The notes under the pieces are model-generated. The model ran no database searches, was not told where the DNA came from, and saw only the letters and a program-made list of their open reading frames with translations. A program made the position numbers and the translations under genes. DNA of 64,000 nucleotides from Flaccisagitta enflata (Eukaryota > Chaetognatha > Sagittoidea > Aphragmophora), in contig OZ231126.1 in assembly GCA_965153355.1 (NCBI GenBank), positions 17,794,001 to 17,858,000 of the forward strand, given 5' to 3'. Numbering within the stretch: position 1 is the stretch's first letter; every line of letters starts with the position of its first letter. Of this stretch, positions 37,741-53,467 are shown one piece after another.

Positions 37741-38810
37741 TTAATCACTACAGACAAAGGCAATGACGGGGAAGACCAGAAGTATTTAAACAGAGCAGCT
37801 AACTAAATGCCAAAAAACGCTAATGCAAGCAAAAAATGGCGGGACCAATTGACAAGACAGTTACAGTGAGCGTTACGTAAAACTAAAAATACCAACTTAT
37901 GACTTCGGTAAACTTCGGTTTCGGTTTCGGTCAGTTAGTCACTGTCAACTTCGGCTTCGGTTCGGCTTCGGTTTACCTACCTTCGGTCGACCTCTATGCT
38001 AAACACCTCACCAGTTTGAAATTATCTTCTTTGTTTACTGTCTCGTTTCTTGAATATTTATATTCAACAGCCTCAATTCTTTCTCCCGCGGCAACACTCT
38101 CCCCAAACGTACACACACATGGACAGCCAGACGGATACACACACTCGTACTCAGTAAGTACACCTAAGTGGATGCCAAACGGACGTACGACCGGACAAAG
38201 TACAGTCTCTTTAAATAGCAAAAACGTACATACGTTTGCAAGTTAGTTTTGCTAAATGGAACACTAGGAGTGATGCGCGTAGTAACTAGTCAGTGAGGGC
38301 TCACAAGGCCCTCTTCCATATTTTGCGGTTTGGGTATAGTGAGGGATTTTGTTCCACCTGTCATAACAAATCCATCCGATGATTTTTGTCCAATTTTGAG
38401 TCGCTATCAGGATGTAGAACGCAGGAAGCATGCCAAAGCAAGTGCGCAAGACAGCGATGACGTAATCGTAAAAACAAATTTTTTAAAATATAACTTTTAC
38501 AAACACCAACCGACAAACCCACCCCAGAAACACAATTTCATCACTAATCACCATTATTTAAGCCCAACTGGCATTGTTTAATCGCATACGCGTAAATAAA
38601 AACTGGCGATATTAAAAACACAAACGCTGACGCCACCACAACACGGTTGTAACCAGGCGCAAACCAAAAGCGACTCAATGATATACACCCCTGCTTAAAA
38701 ACTCAAGAGATCGAGCCGAATCCAGTTGGAACAAGGAGGGAAGATTTGTTAGCGCAAGGCGGAGCTAAAGGATAAGTATCAATTCAACAATATTCAAATC
38801 TAAGAGAAAC
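37741..38810. other. Unassigned DNA
   Basis: A short TTCGGT repeat lies at 37911-37985. The segment near 38337 (AGTGAGGGATTTTGTTCCACC) resembles one near 31265, perhaps a shared repeat. No gene recognised. Confidence 0.45.
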
Positions 38811-38845
<35 letters not shown>

Positions 38846-38914
38846 CTTCTTCTTCTTATTCTTCTTCTTCTTCTTCTTCTTCTTCTTCTTCTTCTTCTTC
38901 TTCTTCTTCTTCTT
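38811..38914. repeat. (GTT)n then (CTT)n microsatellite
   Basis: GTT to about 38845, CTT after it. Confidence 0.96.
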
Positions 38915-39114
38915 GCTGTTCAAATGTAAGAAAATGATTAACGATTGACGATTAACATCCTTCTTCGTTAGTGAAAAAAACCGTTAATGTCCTTTACAGG
39001 CTTACTTCTTATCGGCTTTTTTATATGCGTCATCGCATCTCTATAAGAAGATCTTTCCATCGATCCATCGATCCGTCGGTCCGTGCGTCGGTTTTTCCGT
39101 TACATCTACTCAAA

Positions 39115-39254
39115 AACAAGGTTGAATACACGACTGGAAAGTCGCGGACGGTTGGGCAGGCGCAGTAATGCAAAAACCACTCGCAATTTAGAAATGTTAC
39201 GGACGGACGGACCGAGACGGCAACTTGTTGAGTCGCGTGTCCGCGACCAAAAAA
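39115..39254 (+). mobile_element. Hairpin-ended element, type 2, copy O
   Basis: ACAAGGTTGAATACACG, AGTCGCGGACGGTTGGGCAGG, GGAC core, hairpin AGTCGCGTGTCCGCGACC plus A's. Both the 5' motif and 3' arm carry the type 2 GGAC/GTCC form. Confidence 0.88.
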
Positions 39255-39382
39255 ACGAGCAGAGGACGCATCGAATTGGCCGAATGAGCTGGTTTCTTTT
39301 CCTTCTCGGAATCTTGCATAGGTTTCGCTTTTGCGACCGATAAGAAGAATGAAAAATGTGATCCAACGTGGGAGAAGAAAAT

Positions 39383-39805
<423 letters not shown>

Positions 39806-39894
<89 letters not shown>
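39806..39894. repeat. (GA)n microsatellite
   Basis: About 44 GA units. Confidence 0.98.
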
Positions 39895-39898
<4 letters not shown>

Positions 39899-40204
39899 AT
39901 CTAAGTGACGACATCCATGAAAAGAACGTGGAAATTTCTTTAAGTAAGCGTTACTTTTTGCCACTGTTATCTTTGAGTGTCACGATAAAAATATTTCATT
40001 TAGATGCAATGTTTATATGGGAAAAAAGTTTGCAATTGAATGAAATACTTTTGATTTATACAACTATTTTCTCAGATTACAATATTTTAAGCGACGATAT
40101 TCGAAAATTGCTTTGTTGAAATACGGTAATATACATTCTAGAAAGTCACACAATGCAAATTTGGCGAAAGTCACACTATGCATATTTGCGCATTCTTCAC
40201 GTGC

Positions 40205-40206
<2 letters not shown>
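39895..40206. other. Unassigned AT-rich DNA
   Basis: Nothing recognised. Confidence 0.4.
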
Positions 40207-40295
<89 letters not shown>

Positions 40296-40312
40296 AACAC
40301 ACACACACACAC
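40207..40312. repeat. (CA)n microsatellite
   Basis: About 52 CA units with one TAAA interruption. Confidence 0.98.
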
Positions 40313-40897
40313 GAGCGCGCGCACATTCGCGTGACGCACACCACAGCAATATGCACCCGCGCGTCATCGCATGTGCGTGTACAAAGAGACACTTTACAGC
40401 CATAGTATATCTCTCCAATTGCATTTGGTGGCATTGTTATGTCCCTTTTCTTGGCAGTTGGCGAAATTGAAAAGCGAAATTGCGCGAAAATCGTCACGTT
40501 TTCTGTTTTAAGTAGAGACGTCAACGCTTCGGCGCCTCCTCGCATCTTGATACGGGGTTTATTCTCCTTAGAATTAAACGCCAATTCTGTAGACCTCACA
40601 GTCAGGGGCAGATAGATTAAAAGAAATCGCCAATGATGCTTGAAAAGCACTTAGTCTCTCTCGTCTGAAAGTGTGACCATCCTCCCAAGGACGCATTGGG
40701 CTTGTTTCATCCGTTGTCAAGAAGCATCTTCGGTCTTCGATTCTTCAAAATCAATTTCAATTTTTTTTCTTCTTTATTTTTTTCCCCCATTTTCTTTATT
40801 GTCCTTAGCTTAAGTGGCCACAGCCGCGCGCAATGCTTAGGCCCGATGGTGACAATTCGTTTAAAACTCTATTCGAATTGAGGCGTCTCTAGTCAAT

Positions 40898-40901
<4 letters not shown>
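40313..40901. other. Unassigned DNA
   Basis: Nothing recognised. Confidence 0.45.

Positions 40902-40946
<45 letters not shown>
40902..40946. repeat. (CT)n microsatellite
   Basis: About 22 units. Confidence 0.97.
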
Positions 40947-40951
<5 letters not shown>

Positions 40952-41025
40952 ACGAGAAATAAAGAAGATGGAAACGAAGAGAAAATCGATTTCGTAATGG
41001 AACTACAGCTACAGTTGACGTTGAC

Positions 41026-41130
41026 GTTGTGTTGTGTTGTGTTGTGTTGTGTTGTGTTGTGTTGTGTTGTGTTGTGTTGTGTTGTGTTGTGTTGTGTTGT
41101 GTTGTGTTGTGTTGTGTTGTTGTGTTGTGT
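41026..41130. repeat. (GTGTT)n pentanucleotide array
   Basis: About 20 near-perfect 5-bp units. Confidence 0.97.
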
Positions 41131-41269
41131 ATAGACGTAAACTGTATGAAAGCTTTAAGTCCAAACGACACCGACTAAAACACGAATAGAGGTTAAATGG
41201 AGCAGCGTAACAAACAAGTCCAGGCCATCAATCGCGTACAGTGGGAGGGGCAGTGAGGCTGAGGTTCAT

Positions 41270-41270
<1 letters not shown>

Positions 41271-41353
<83 letters not shown>
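41271..41353. repeat. (CA)n microsatellite
   Basis: About 41 units. Confidence 0.98.
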
Positions 41354-41355
<2 letters not shown>

Positions 41356-41935
41356 GTGAGATGAGAGTGAGCAGATGCAGGCGTGTGCATTGATCGACGA
41401 GATGGGTTAGACTTGCGAATAAAATTGGGATGAATTGCTGCAGAGAAAAGAAAATCGATTTTCCCGTCGCGAAAATTGTCTTTTTGAACATGAGTCTCTT
41501 TGTGTCTCTTTAAGTTGTCGCCATCAATTTGGTTGTGCAATATTTTGACATCCCCTTTCAAGAAAGAATAAAATCAGTTATTGGATTTTCATCCTTTTCT
41601 TAGAGAAATATTGAAATCAAATCCCTTTTATGATGACAAAAGCGGAAATTGAGGCAATTCGTTTCTGAAGTCATCTCGCGATGCGTTGGTATTTTCTCCA
41701 ACTTGTACAATATTCGATTCTGATGACGAAAAAATATAAGAATATTAATGCCAAAGTTGGGTGTTGATATAGCAAACACGAAGAATTTGTTTATTTCATT
41801 CTGCAGGCGTAAAATTGATGCATTGTACGAGACTTGAGAGATATAGAAGAATCCAATGTCGTGCTGTTACATCGCTTTTTATCGTCAAATCGAATTTCAA
41901 TAACATAACACGAAATAATGACGCAAGCGAACGAT

Positions 41936-41937
<2 letters not shown>
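41354..41937. other. Unassigned DNA
   Basis: Nothing recognised. Confidence 0.45.

Positions 41938-42030
<93 letters not shown>
41938..42030. repeat. (GA)n microsatellite
   Basis: About 46 units, ending directly at the target duplication of the next element. Confidence 0.98.
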
Positions 42031-42033
<3 letters not shown>

Positions 42034-42037
42034 CAAC

Positions 42038-42185
42038 TAGGGATGTGGAAGCGATTGACCGCTTCCATTTTGGTGGGTGGGATAGCTACTAGTATTTGAA
42101 CTGCAAAATGGAAGCGGAAGCGGAAGCGGAAGCGGAAGCGGAAGCGGTGGAGGCGGCATAAAAGTTGACCGCTTCCACATCCCTA
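42038..42185. mobile_element. 148-bp hAT-type MITE with an 8-bp target duplication
   Basis: Ends TAGGGATGTGGAAGCG and its complement, flanked by the exact 8-bp direct repeat GTGACAAC (42030-42037 and 42186-42193). TAGGGATG-type ends with 8-bp duplications are the known signature of hAT elements. The core carries about seven GGAAGC hexamers at about 42110-42146. Confidence 0.92.
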
Positions 42186-42229
42186 GTGACAACTGACAAG
42201 TAGCATTTCTAAAATTGAAGCAGGATGTA

Positions 42230-42627
42230 CACATGGACGCAAAATACAGCGTGATGAGGCGCCAAAAGTGTTAGCACCCCCCACTACAGCCAATTTGGCT
42301 GAATGAAATTTCCTTTTGAAAGTTGTTTTCAGTCACTAAGGGGAATATGAGTGGCGTCATCAGAGGGAATTTTGAGATTGTAAGTAAAACCTTGAAATTT
42401 ATCACTTTTTTACTTATTTTCTGTACTTTTCCAAGAGTGTATATTTTATGAGTAAAAGTGAAAAATTTCAAGGTTTTAGTTACAATGATGACGCCATTTG
42501 TAATCTCCTAAGTTACTTGAAATAACTTTCCATAAGAATTTTCAATCAGCCAATATGGCTGTATTGGGGGGTGCTAAATTTTTTTTGGCTTTTGGCGCCT
42601 CATCACGCTGTATTTTGCGTCCATGTG
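42230..42627. mobile_element. 398-bp TA-flanked palindromic element
   Basis: Starts CACATGGACGCAAAATACAG and ends with its complement; TA at 42228-42229 and 42628-42629. The arms run about 190 bp each, so the element can fold nearly completely. Confidence 0.9.
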
Positions 42628-42629
42628 TA

Positions 42630-43544
42630 GTGTAGTTCAAAGCACTCCGACCCATGTCATGACGCGAATGGTGGTTACTGTAGTTTTGGATGTTACGCAA
42701 GGATGATGACAGCACTGACGACATTCTGATTTTTTTTCTTAAAGACACGAAGATGGTGAAATTTGTGCATTTAATTTGTTAATTTCTTTAAAGCCATAAA
42801 TGGCACGAATGCAAAATCCATGCAGTCTTGAATATTTCTTTTTTGAGCGACCAAGTTCACAATGGGTAACGTCAGTCTGTCGCTCGCTCCGTCAGTCGTA
42901 GCAATTCATCTTGACCGGTTAAGGTTACACTTATTTCTGTCCAATAAAAACGTAACCCGGTAATCGTCGAATGATCAAAAAAGATACAATAGAGTGTGAT
43001 TGGAAGAACGGAGATTCGTACAGTCTCCCTTTGTCCATACAATTTAAGTATTTTCGTCAAAGTCGGTCTTCTTTTCACTTTCTCTCTGCCGTCATTTGAG
43101 TTCCCAATTTCGAGATCCAAGACGGACAAATTTGTTGAAATTGTCGCAAACGACAAGTCCAAAACTCAAAGTCCTTGACTCAAGGAAAATCAAAAAGTTC
43201 TTCTGTTAATAACGCAATGACTCGTTTTGTCGCTTTTGCCATCTTGAACGTATTTCTGTCGAAGTTGCGTAACTGTCTTTCCTTTTTTCATCGACATTTT
43301 TTTTTGAGTTTCGAATTGCGAGTTCCAGGACGAAGAAAACTGTCGCGGAAAAAAAAATAGGAGGAGAGAACAACATAAGAAACATCCAAATTCCTTCTGT
43401 TACCAATGACTCGAGATCCATCGTAATGTAATGATTGCGACTTGGAAACCCGAGATGGAATAATCCCAATCTCTCTCTCTCTTACACAGCAGGATCGAGA
43501 CTGACCAATGGCTCTCCTCTCAAAACTGTTTTTGTGACGGATTG
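42630..43544. other. Unassigned DNA
   Basis: Nothing recognised. Confidence 0.45.
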
Positions 43545-43977
43545 CTGTGTGTGTGTGTGTGTGTTTGTACCGCGTGTAGTTTTCTTTCTTAATCCCGCTT
43601 CAGGCTGTAAGTCTCCTCCTTTCACTTTTTCTTTTTCATGATTTTTTTTCTTTCTTTTTCATCTCTTCTTGGACGAGGGTACAGAAGGAGAGAGAGAGCT
43701 CGTTCTATTCTCCTCATCCTTTTCTTCTTAGGTGAATCAGTTCTTCCCTTTTCTTTTCTTCTTTTCTCTTCTCCTTCTTTTGCCCTTTTTTGTTATTTGT
43801 ACATCTTTCTTTTTTCCATTTCTTTTCTTCATCTTTTTCCTTCGTTTTCTTTTCATGTTTGCTCTGCGCATTCGCCAGTTTCTCGACGCTTTGCCTTTGA
43901 TTTAGGCCTTTTTGTTTGTTCCCTTGGGTTGGAGTTTGAGTGACGGTAAGGAATACACGATGACTCACTTCTTTCTA
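43545..43977. other. Short (GT)n and pyrimidine-rich DNA
   Basis: (GT)n at 43545-43564, then TTC-rich sequence; no gene. Confidence 0.5.
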
Positions 43978-44541
43978 CTATCTTGGAAAAAAAAAATCTT
44001 CCGGCACGTTTACATGTATATCTTATCTTAGAATCAACCATTAATCAAAAAAATGGTGGGATAATTAAAGCCCTTCAAATTTGCAAGAGATCTATGCAAA
44101 CCGCATCCCTCTAGCTCAATGCGTTTAAAAGTTATTTAACTTTGATTGAAATACTTCAATTTTGCTTGTGCCATTTCTTCATAAATTTTAAATGAGATCT
44201 CCTCACTGTTTTTCAAATTTTTTCAAAACACATTGAGCTAGACAGAGGCGGTTTGTGCAGACAGCTTTTTTTATGATTTGATGTATCTTTTGGTAGCTAT
44301 GAGTGTAAATGTAGCGGAAGAAGAGATAAAAAAGAATTGTGAGAATGATCTGGAGTCCCTTCATTCCAGAATTACATCTTGAAGCTCTATAAATCACTTC
44401 CCCAACAAATGGCGGCCCTGATTTAGTCAAAAGGAGCACAAACTTTAGAATTATTCATGGACTTGTCACTGATTTATAATTGTTTTTATGCCAATAAATA
44501 TGTTTTTATCACAGGGCGGAAGATTTTTTTTTCCAAGATAG
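43978..44541. mobile_element. 564-bp TA-flanked inverted-repeat element
   Basis: 26-bp terminal repeats beginning CTATCTTGGAAAA; TA at 43976-43977 and 44542-44543. An internal inverted pair near 44090-44125 and 44224-44262 shares a CTAGCTCAATG-type block. The outermost bases match the element at 31481-31710. Confidence 0.85.
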
Positions 44542-44618
44542 TATCCTAATCTCTCTGCAGGGCTACCTTTCTCTATCCGTATTTCTTTCAATCAGCAAGT
44601 GCGCCTTCCTAACAATCT

Positions 44619-46161
<1,543 letters not shown>

Positions 46162-46362
46162 GTTCATTCATCCATTCGTTTATTGGTTCATTCATTTTCC
46201 CATTCAATTATTCATTCATGCATTCATTCATTCATTCATTCATTCATTCATTCATTCATTCATTCATTCATTCATTCATTCATTCATTCATTCATTCAAT
46301 GATTCTTTCATTCATTCGTTAATTCTTATATTCTGTCATTCATCCATTGATATATTCATTCA
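46162..46362. repeat. (CATT)n array
   Basis: Pure core about 46221-46298, degenerate flanks. Confidence 0.96.
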
Positions 46363-46462
46363 TTCTATCCCTCCCTGTTGGCTCACTCCACTTCACATCT
46401 TGACTTGATTATTCCGGGCAGGGCGTCGGGTGCCGCTGACCATGTGCGATTCTCCGACGAAG

Positions 46463-46465
<3 letters not shown>

Positions 46466-46522
<57 letters not shown>
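46466..46522. repeat. (CT)n microsatellite
   Basis: About 28 units; a second CT run at about 46609-46650. Confidence 0.97.
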
Positions 46523-46526
<4 letters not shown>

Positions 46527-46606
46527 AATATCGCCAATCAGTTTAAAAATCATGTTTCACAAAATCATGACGCACTCAGGAAAGAGTTGATGAATGGTGC
46601 ACTCTT

Positions 46607-46643
<37 letters not shown>

Positions 46644-46751
46644 TCTCTCTCTTCGGGGTTTTGACTTTTATTTCTAATGAATTAGGAACAGTTTAAACTG
46701 CGTTTATAAAACTTGAGCAAAGCGAGGGCGCCCTAGAAATACTTTCCGGCA

Positions 46752-46808
46752 GTTGTTGTTGCTGTTGTTGCTGTTATATTATTGTTGTTTGTGGTTGTGG
46801 TTGTCGTT

Positions 46809-46855
<47 letters not shown>

Positions 46856-46872
46856 CGTCGTCGTCGTCGTCG

Positions 46873-46928
<56 letters not shown>

Positions 46929-46954
46929 ATTGTTGTTGTTGTTGTTGTTGTTGT

Positions 46955-47003
<49 letters not shown>

Positions 47004-47049
47004 AATGATAATGATGATGATGATGAAATGATGACGAAATGATGATGAA

Positions 47050-47101
<52 letters not shown>
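46752..47101. repeat. GTT - GTGGTC - GTC - GTT - GAT compound trinucleotide array
   Basis: GTGGTC hexamers at about 46811-46849, GTC to 46872, GTT to 46954, GAT to 47101 with AATGATGACGA interruptions. Confidence 0.97.
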
Positions 47102-47102
<1 letters not shown>

Positions 47103-48878
47103 ATTTTAAGAAAATCTCTCATTTCTTTGTCTATTGAAATATTTCCGGAAATCCGTTTTTTTATGGAAGCGGGCTAGCCACTCTATGAAAGGCTTTGTCT
47201 GTCCATCGGTCCGTCCGTCCTTCCATCTGTCCGTGCGTGTTAAAAATATTTTTGTTGCCGCGATTTTGATAGTGTGTGTCTGAATTTAGAGATGGGAGTG
47301 GTATGCCACTGCCCTCGATGATATTGTAACGCCGCGTCACTTATTCTTTTTTTTTAGGCTTCTAGCTGGTAAAAATTTTCTTTCTTTTCTATTATCATTT
47401 TAACGAGGCAAAGATTAGTTCGCTCCCCCCCCCCCCCCGGGCCCCCCACCCTGCGAGAGGTTTATGGAAGTATTTTCTCTTCATCGTCGCCGCCGGTTTG
47501 TGTCTTGACGTCTCTTTGCGTCTTGACGATGACGTCTCCGCGCCTCTTATTTGTCGTTATCCATCTTTCATTCTTTTCATTGATCTTCGTAGAGAATTCA
47601 AAGATAATTCCTTTCAAGCAGATTATAAAAGTGAAGAAGCTTCTTTATCAACGAGTGCACTCAATTCTTCAGCAAGATCAAGTTCACTGTCTCAGAGATA
47701 TAACTTATGCCCAAGTAACTTGAAAATTCGCGTTTCTTTTAATGGTTAACTTACAGGCAGAAAGTGACGCCATAACTTTGCACTTTAAACACGAGCACTT
47801 AAATCAAATGACTCATTCAGAGTAATGAAAATCGTATTCATCATAGATTCAAAATGTTTAAAGATGACATGGTTCGTAAACATTTTGTTCTTGCACTTGA
47901 CAGTGGAGCTGGTGATGAGAGGACAAGGCCAAGTAGGCCAAGTAGGCCAATAAGGTGCGACGTGTGGATCGAGATCGTCGATCGAATGCGTTACCCGACC
48001 AACCGACCAACCGACCAACCAACGGACATAGCCAATTATAGCGGTGCTTTGTCGCACCTAAAAAATAAAATTGTCGTTATCACATTTTTCTTCTTTTTTT
48101 GCTTTCTCTTTCTTTTGTATCCATTTACATAGTAAAGTTAGCACAATCATCCTGTACTCAGCTGGGCTTTTCAACAATGGTTACACATGCCAATGGAAAG
48201 ATCGTTTGCAAATTTTTTTCTTTCCATCCCTGTATCAGATATCGTTCGTTATCTTCATTTTTTACAGCGTGTCTGACGGTCGGACGGACGGTCGGACGGT
48301 GGATCAGTCAGTTGGTTTTTCATTTTCTCCATCCACGGTCGCTCCACTTTGGTGCTTCTGTTTGACTGCTCGTTTAGAATTCATTTTTCTACCAGTTCGA
48401 ACGTTTATTTGATATTGTTTTCATGACCATTCACTGTTTAATAATCATGCCGCGTAAATTGTCAAACATAAAAAGGAGACCGGAGATGATAGAGTACGTA
48501 TAAGCGTTTAAAAAAAAAGACGCTTTGTTTTGAAATTTCTTATCAGTCTTTTGTTTCGTTCATCATCAATTTTAAGGATTTTCTTTTCTTTTTTTTTAGA
48601 TTTTCGATTCTATCAATTTTGTATCTAGCTTGGAGTTAAAACGTCGACGAAGTAAAAGCAACTATCCATGGTCAATGTGATGTGATATCTCTTACAAATT
48701 GAGAAGAGCGGTTGAAAAGATATTTGAGCCGAATGATTGTAGAATGAGAGAGACAGAGCTGAAACGGAGAAAAGTAGACAATAGAGAAGATGAAAGAGAA
48801 ACAAAGAGAGTGAAAGGCTTGTTTTGTCGAACACGATACATGCCGTAATAAGGGCGCGTGATTGGGGGAAAAAGATAA

Positions 48879-48882
<4 letters not shown>
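47102..48882. other. Unassigned DNA, 1.8 kb
   Basis: No gene recognised. Short GGTC/GTCC runs at 47199-47235, CGACCAAC units at 47995-48022 and GGTCGGAC units near 48277-48300 may be remnants of hairpin-ended elements. C14 at about 47425-47438. Confidence 0.45.

Positions 48883-48955
<73 letters not shown>
48883..48955. repeat. (CT)n microsatellite
   Basis: About 36 units. Confidence 0.98.
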
Positions 48956-49083
48956 GACTAATGTTGTTTCGATGATAGACCGAACGAGCGGTCGTCTTTG
49001 CCGACCGTTAAATTCACGGATTCATGTTTGTAATCGATGTTGGACGATTTCGTCATCGTTATCGTCAGCGATAATGTGATACA

Positions 49084-49665
49084 TTTTTAGTCGCGTGCTA
49101 CGCGACTCTACACGCCGCTTTGTCCGTCGGTCGGTTGGTCGGTCGGTCGGTCGGTCGGTCGGTCACACTTTACTTTTTTTATTCGTTTTATTCCTACGAA
49201 CTGATTTTAAGTTAATTTGGTCATTTAAAGTCAAATTAGATCATTTTAAGTCATTTTAGGTCATTTAAAGTCAGTTTAAGTCAATTTAAGTCATTTGAGT
49301 TATTTTAATAGTTTTCATCATTTTAGTGATTTTAGGTCAATTTAAGTCAGTTTAGGTCAGTTAAGTTCAATTTAAGTCATTCTAGGTCAATTTGAGTCAT
49401 TTAAAGTCATTTTAAGTCATTTTAAGTCAATTTAAGTCATTTTAGTCACTAAGTCATTTTAGTCATTTTAGGTCAATTCAAGTCATTTTAGTCATTTTAG
49501 GTCAATTCAAGTCAATTTAGGTCATTTTAAGTCATTTTAGGTCATTTTAAATCATTTTAAGTCACCTTATATCAATTAAATTCAATGAAAATCATTTTAG
49601 TTATGCGGTTATGTAATAAAGTAATTATTTAAGTCTCGCACGCGACTTATAGGTGTTGGCCTTGT
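49084..49665 (-). mobile_element. Hairpin-ended element, long-array subfamily, copy P
   Basis: 3' end (left) AGTCGCGTAGCACGCGACT plus A's; 5' end (right) ACAAGGCCAACACCTATAAG and TCGCGTGCGAG. GGTC core at 49126-49164, then about 40 units of a 9-10 bp GTCATTTTA-like repeat at 49215-49600, related to the 10-bp array of copy H. Confidence 0.9.
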
Positions 49666-49776
49666 TGTTGATTCAGTCGTTGAATTATTGTTATCACTGC
49701 CTTTGGTTTCAGTTTTCAAACGTTTGTTTCCCTGGAATTGTTGACATATCCGTCGATGAAGATATCAACTTTCATA

Positions 49777-49777
<1 letters not shown>

Positions 49778-49846
<69 letters not shown>

Positions 49847-49928
49847 GCTGTTGAAGTTGTTTTGACTGCTGCTAATGTTGTTGTTGTTGTTGTTGCTGTT
49901 GCTGTTGCTGTTGTTGTTGCTGTTGTTA

Positions 49929-50019
<91 letters not shown>

Positions 50020-50062
50020 GCTGTTGTTGTTATTATTGTTGTTGTTGTTGTTGTTGTTGTTG
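49778..50062. repeat. (GTT)n array
   Basis: Two subarrays, 49778-49854 and 49876-50062, with GCT interruptions. Confidence 0.97.
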
Positions 50063-50241
50063 TCCTTCACATCTCTGTTTTCATCATTAACATCATCGTC
50101 TTTGTCCCCTTTTGTTTTTTGTGGTCATCTTTGTTTTCATCTTTATGATAACCATTGTCTTTGTCCTCGTCCTCATTGTTTCGTTGTTATTTGCATCGTC
50201 ATTGTCATTGTCCTTGTCCTTGTCTCGCTCACATTATATGA

Positions 50242-50311
50242 ATTCATTCATTCATTCATTCATTCATTCATTCATTCATTCATTCATTCATTCATTCATT
50301 CATTCATTCAT
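50242..50311. repeat. (CATT)n array
   Basis: About 17 units, surrounded by degenerate GTC/ATC-rich sequence from 50090 to 50510. Confidence 0.97.
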
Positions 50312-50675
50312 CTCATCATAACTATCATCGTGTCTTTCCTTATCGTCCTCGTTATCGTCGTAGTCATTATCGTCATTGTCCTTGTCCTAGTTGTTTTCAG
50401 CATTACAATCATCATCTCTGTCCTCGTCATCTCTGTTTTCATCGATATCGTCATCGTCACTGAGCTTGTTCTAGTTGTTTTCATCGGTATCATCATCGAT
50501 AAGCAGTCTTATTTTTGACGACTATTGTCATGACATTTCTGGTTTTGAAGGAAGTCGCGTGCGGCTTGAATGTGATTGACCGTTACACATTTGGCCTGAG
50601 GGCTACGAATGGCGAAGGGCCGTACACCTTCTTTTTCCGACTACATTTCAATCGTCAGGTCACACGCCCTCTTCT

Positions 50676-50686
50676 CTTTCTTTCTC

Positions 50687-50765
<79 letters not shown>

Positions 50766-50923
50766 CTCTTTCTTTCTTGCTTTCTTGCTTTCTTGCTTTC
50801 TTGCTTTGCTTTTCTTCTTCTTACTTCTTCTTCTTCTTCTTCTGCCCGCCTTCGCTTCTGTCTCTTCCTCCTTCTTCTTTTCTTGCATCTTCTTCTTTTC
50901 TTTTCTGCTTGCTTGCTTGCTTG

Positions 50924-50955
<32 letters not shown>

Positions 50956-51001
50956 TTACTTTCTTTCTTTCTTTATTCCTTTCTGTCTCTCCTTTTTCCG
51001 T

Positions 51002-51085
<84 letters not shown>

Positions 51086-51086
51086 T
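50676..51086. repeat. (TTTC)n, (TTGC)n and (TTTC)n blocks
   Basis: TTTC to 50772, TTGC-type units at 50771-50816 and 50909-50955, TTTC again at 51001-51086, with CTT in between. Confidence 0.96.
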
Positions 51087-52123
<1,037 letters not shown>

Positions 52124-52264
52124 ATTGAATCTGCCCAGGTGAAGGTTTCTCTGGAAGCCTCCACGACAGGAGGGCGACCGAGGCGACATGTGGGAAAACC
52201 GCGGGGGAGGCGATGAAGAAGCGCGGGAGATTTGACTCCATTCCTTGACACAAACAAGGAAATG

Positions 52265-52440
<176 letters not shown>

Positions 52441-52626
52441 AAGAGACAGAGAAAGAGACCGAGAAAGAGACAGACAGAGCGGTTATAAAGAACATTATTC
52501 GTGTTTTGTCGCACGTTAAACATTTTTTTCATTATTCTTTGAATTAAGATCGATTTCCTTTGATCATTGTGTGGATGAAAAAAAGCGGAAGAGATTAAAA
52601 TCTTTTTCCCAGTCGGCGTCTTAAAG

Positions 52627-52793
52627 AACAAGGCCGGATACACGGCAATCCAGTCGCGGACGGTTGGGCAGGAGCAGTAATGCGAAAACCGCTCGGAATT
52701 CAAAAATGGTACGGACGGACGGACGGACGGACAGACGGACCGACCTACCGACCGACACGGCAAGGTGTAGAGTCGCGTGTCCGCGACTAAAAA
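52627..52793 (+). mobile_element. Hairpin-ended element, type 2, copy Q (best type 2 copy)
   Basis: ACAAGGCCGGATACACGGCA, AGTCGCGGACGGTTGGGCAG, GAGCAGTAATGCGAAAACCG, GGAC/GACC core 52710-52754, CACGGCAAGGTGTAG, hairpin AGTCGCGTGTCCGCGACT plus A's. All diagnostic blocks are intact. Confidence 0.92.
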
Positions 52794-53011
52794 GGAGAGG
52801 ACAGAGAACGCGATGAGCCGATGACGTGTACGTGTTGTTTCCACCATCATGACACATAAGAAACAACAAGGCCAGATGTGTTACTTTCTTTGTTTTGACC
52901 TGACGTTTATGCAAAATGACGAAAAAAGCTACAGTACGATGGGAGCAAAGACAACCTAGACTGGAGGTTCAATTTTGGGTATATAAATTTTATTTGATTT
53001 AAAAGAAAATA

Positions 53012-53452
53012 AGATATATATCAATTAAAGGCTGCTCTATTGCTTGAATATATTAGTTTTTTTTCATTCTTCAACTTGCGACTTGACTTCAAAAGAACTT
53101 TATTTTTCAACGTTTTAACCTAGCCCATTAGATGAAGCTGAAAAACTTATATAATTTTGAGGAAAAAAAATCAGCTTAATCAGATTATTTTTACAGGTTT
53201 TACATCTTTTTTTCAAAAAGAACAATTATGTAAATCAATATTTGGGCAAAGCTTAAAACAGGCATAAAACCTGGAAAAATAGTCCAATTGAACTGATTTT
53301 TTTTTTTAAATTATATAGAATTTTCTGCTCAATCTGATGAGCTAGGTTAAAACATTGAAAAATGAAATCCTAATGAAGTGAAGTCACAAGTTGAAAAATG
53401 AGAGAAGTCAATATATTCACGCAATATAGCAACTTTTAATCAACATAGATCT
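53012..53452. mobile_element. Nested palindromic element 1
   Basis: Arms of about 215 bp, sharing TTTTTCAAC, GTTTTAACCTAG and AATATATT blocks in inverted orientation; probable TA at 53010-53011 and 53453-53454. Confidence 0.75.
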
Positions 53453-53467
53453 TAATTCTTTTATGTA

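Noticed and set aside
47190-47245. GGTCCGTCCGTCC run as a full hairpin-ended element
   Set aside because: Neither the ACAAGG start nor the hairpin is identifiable; only core-like units remain.
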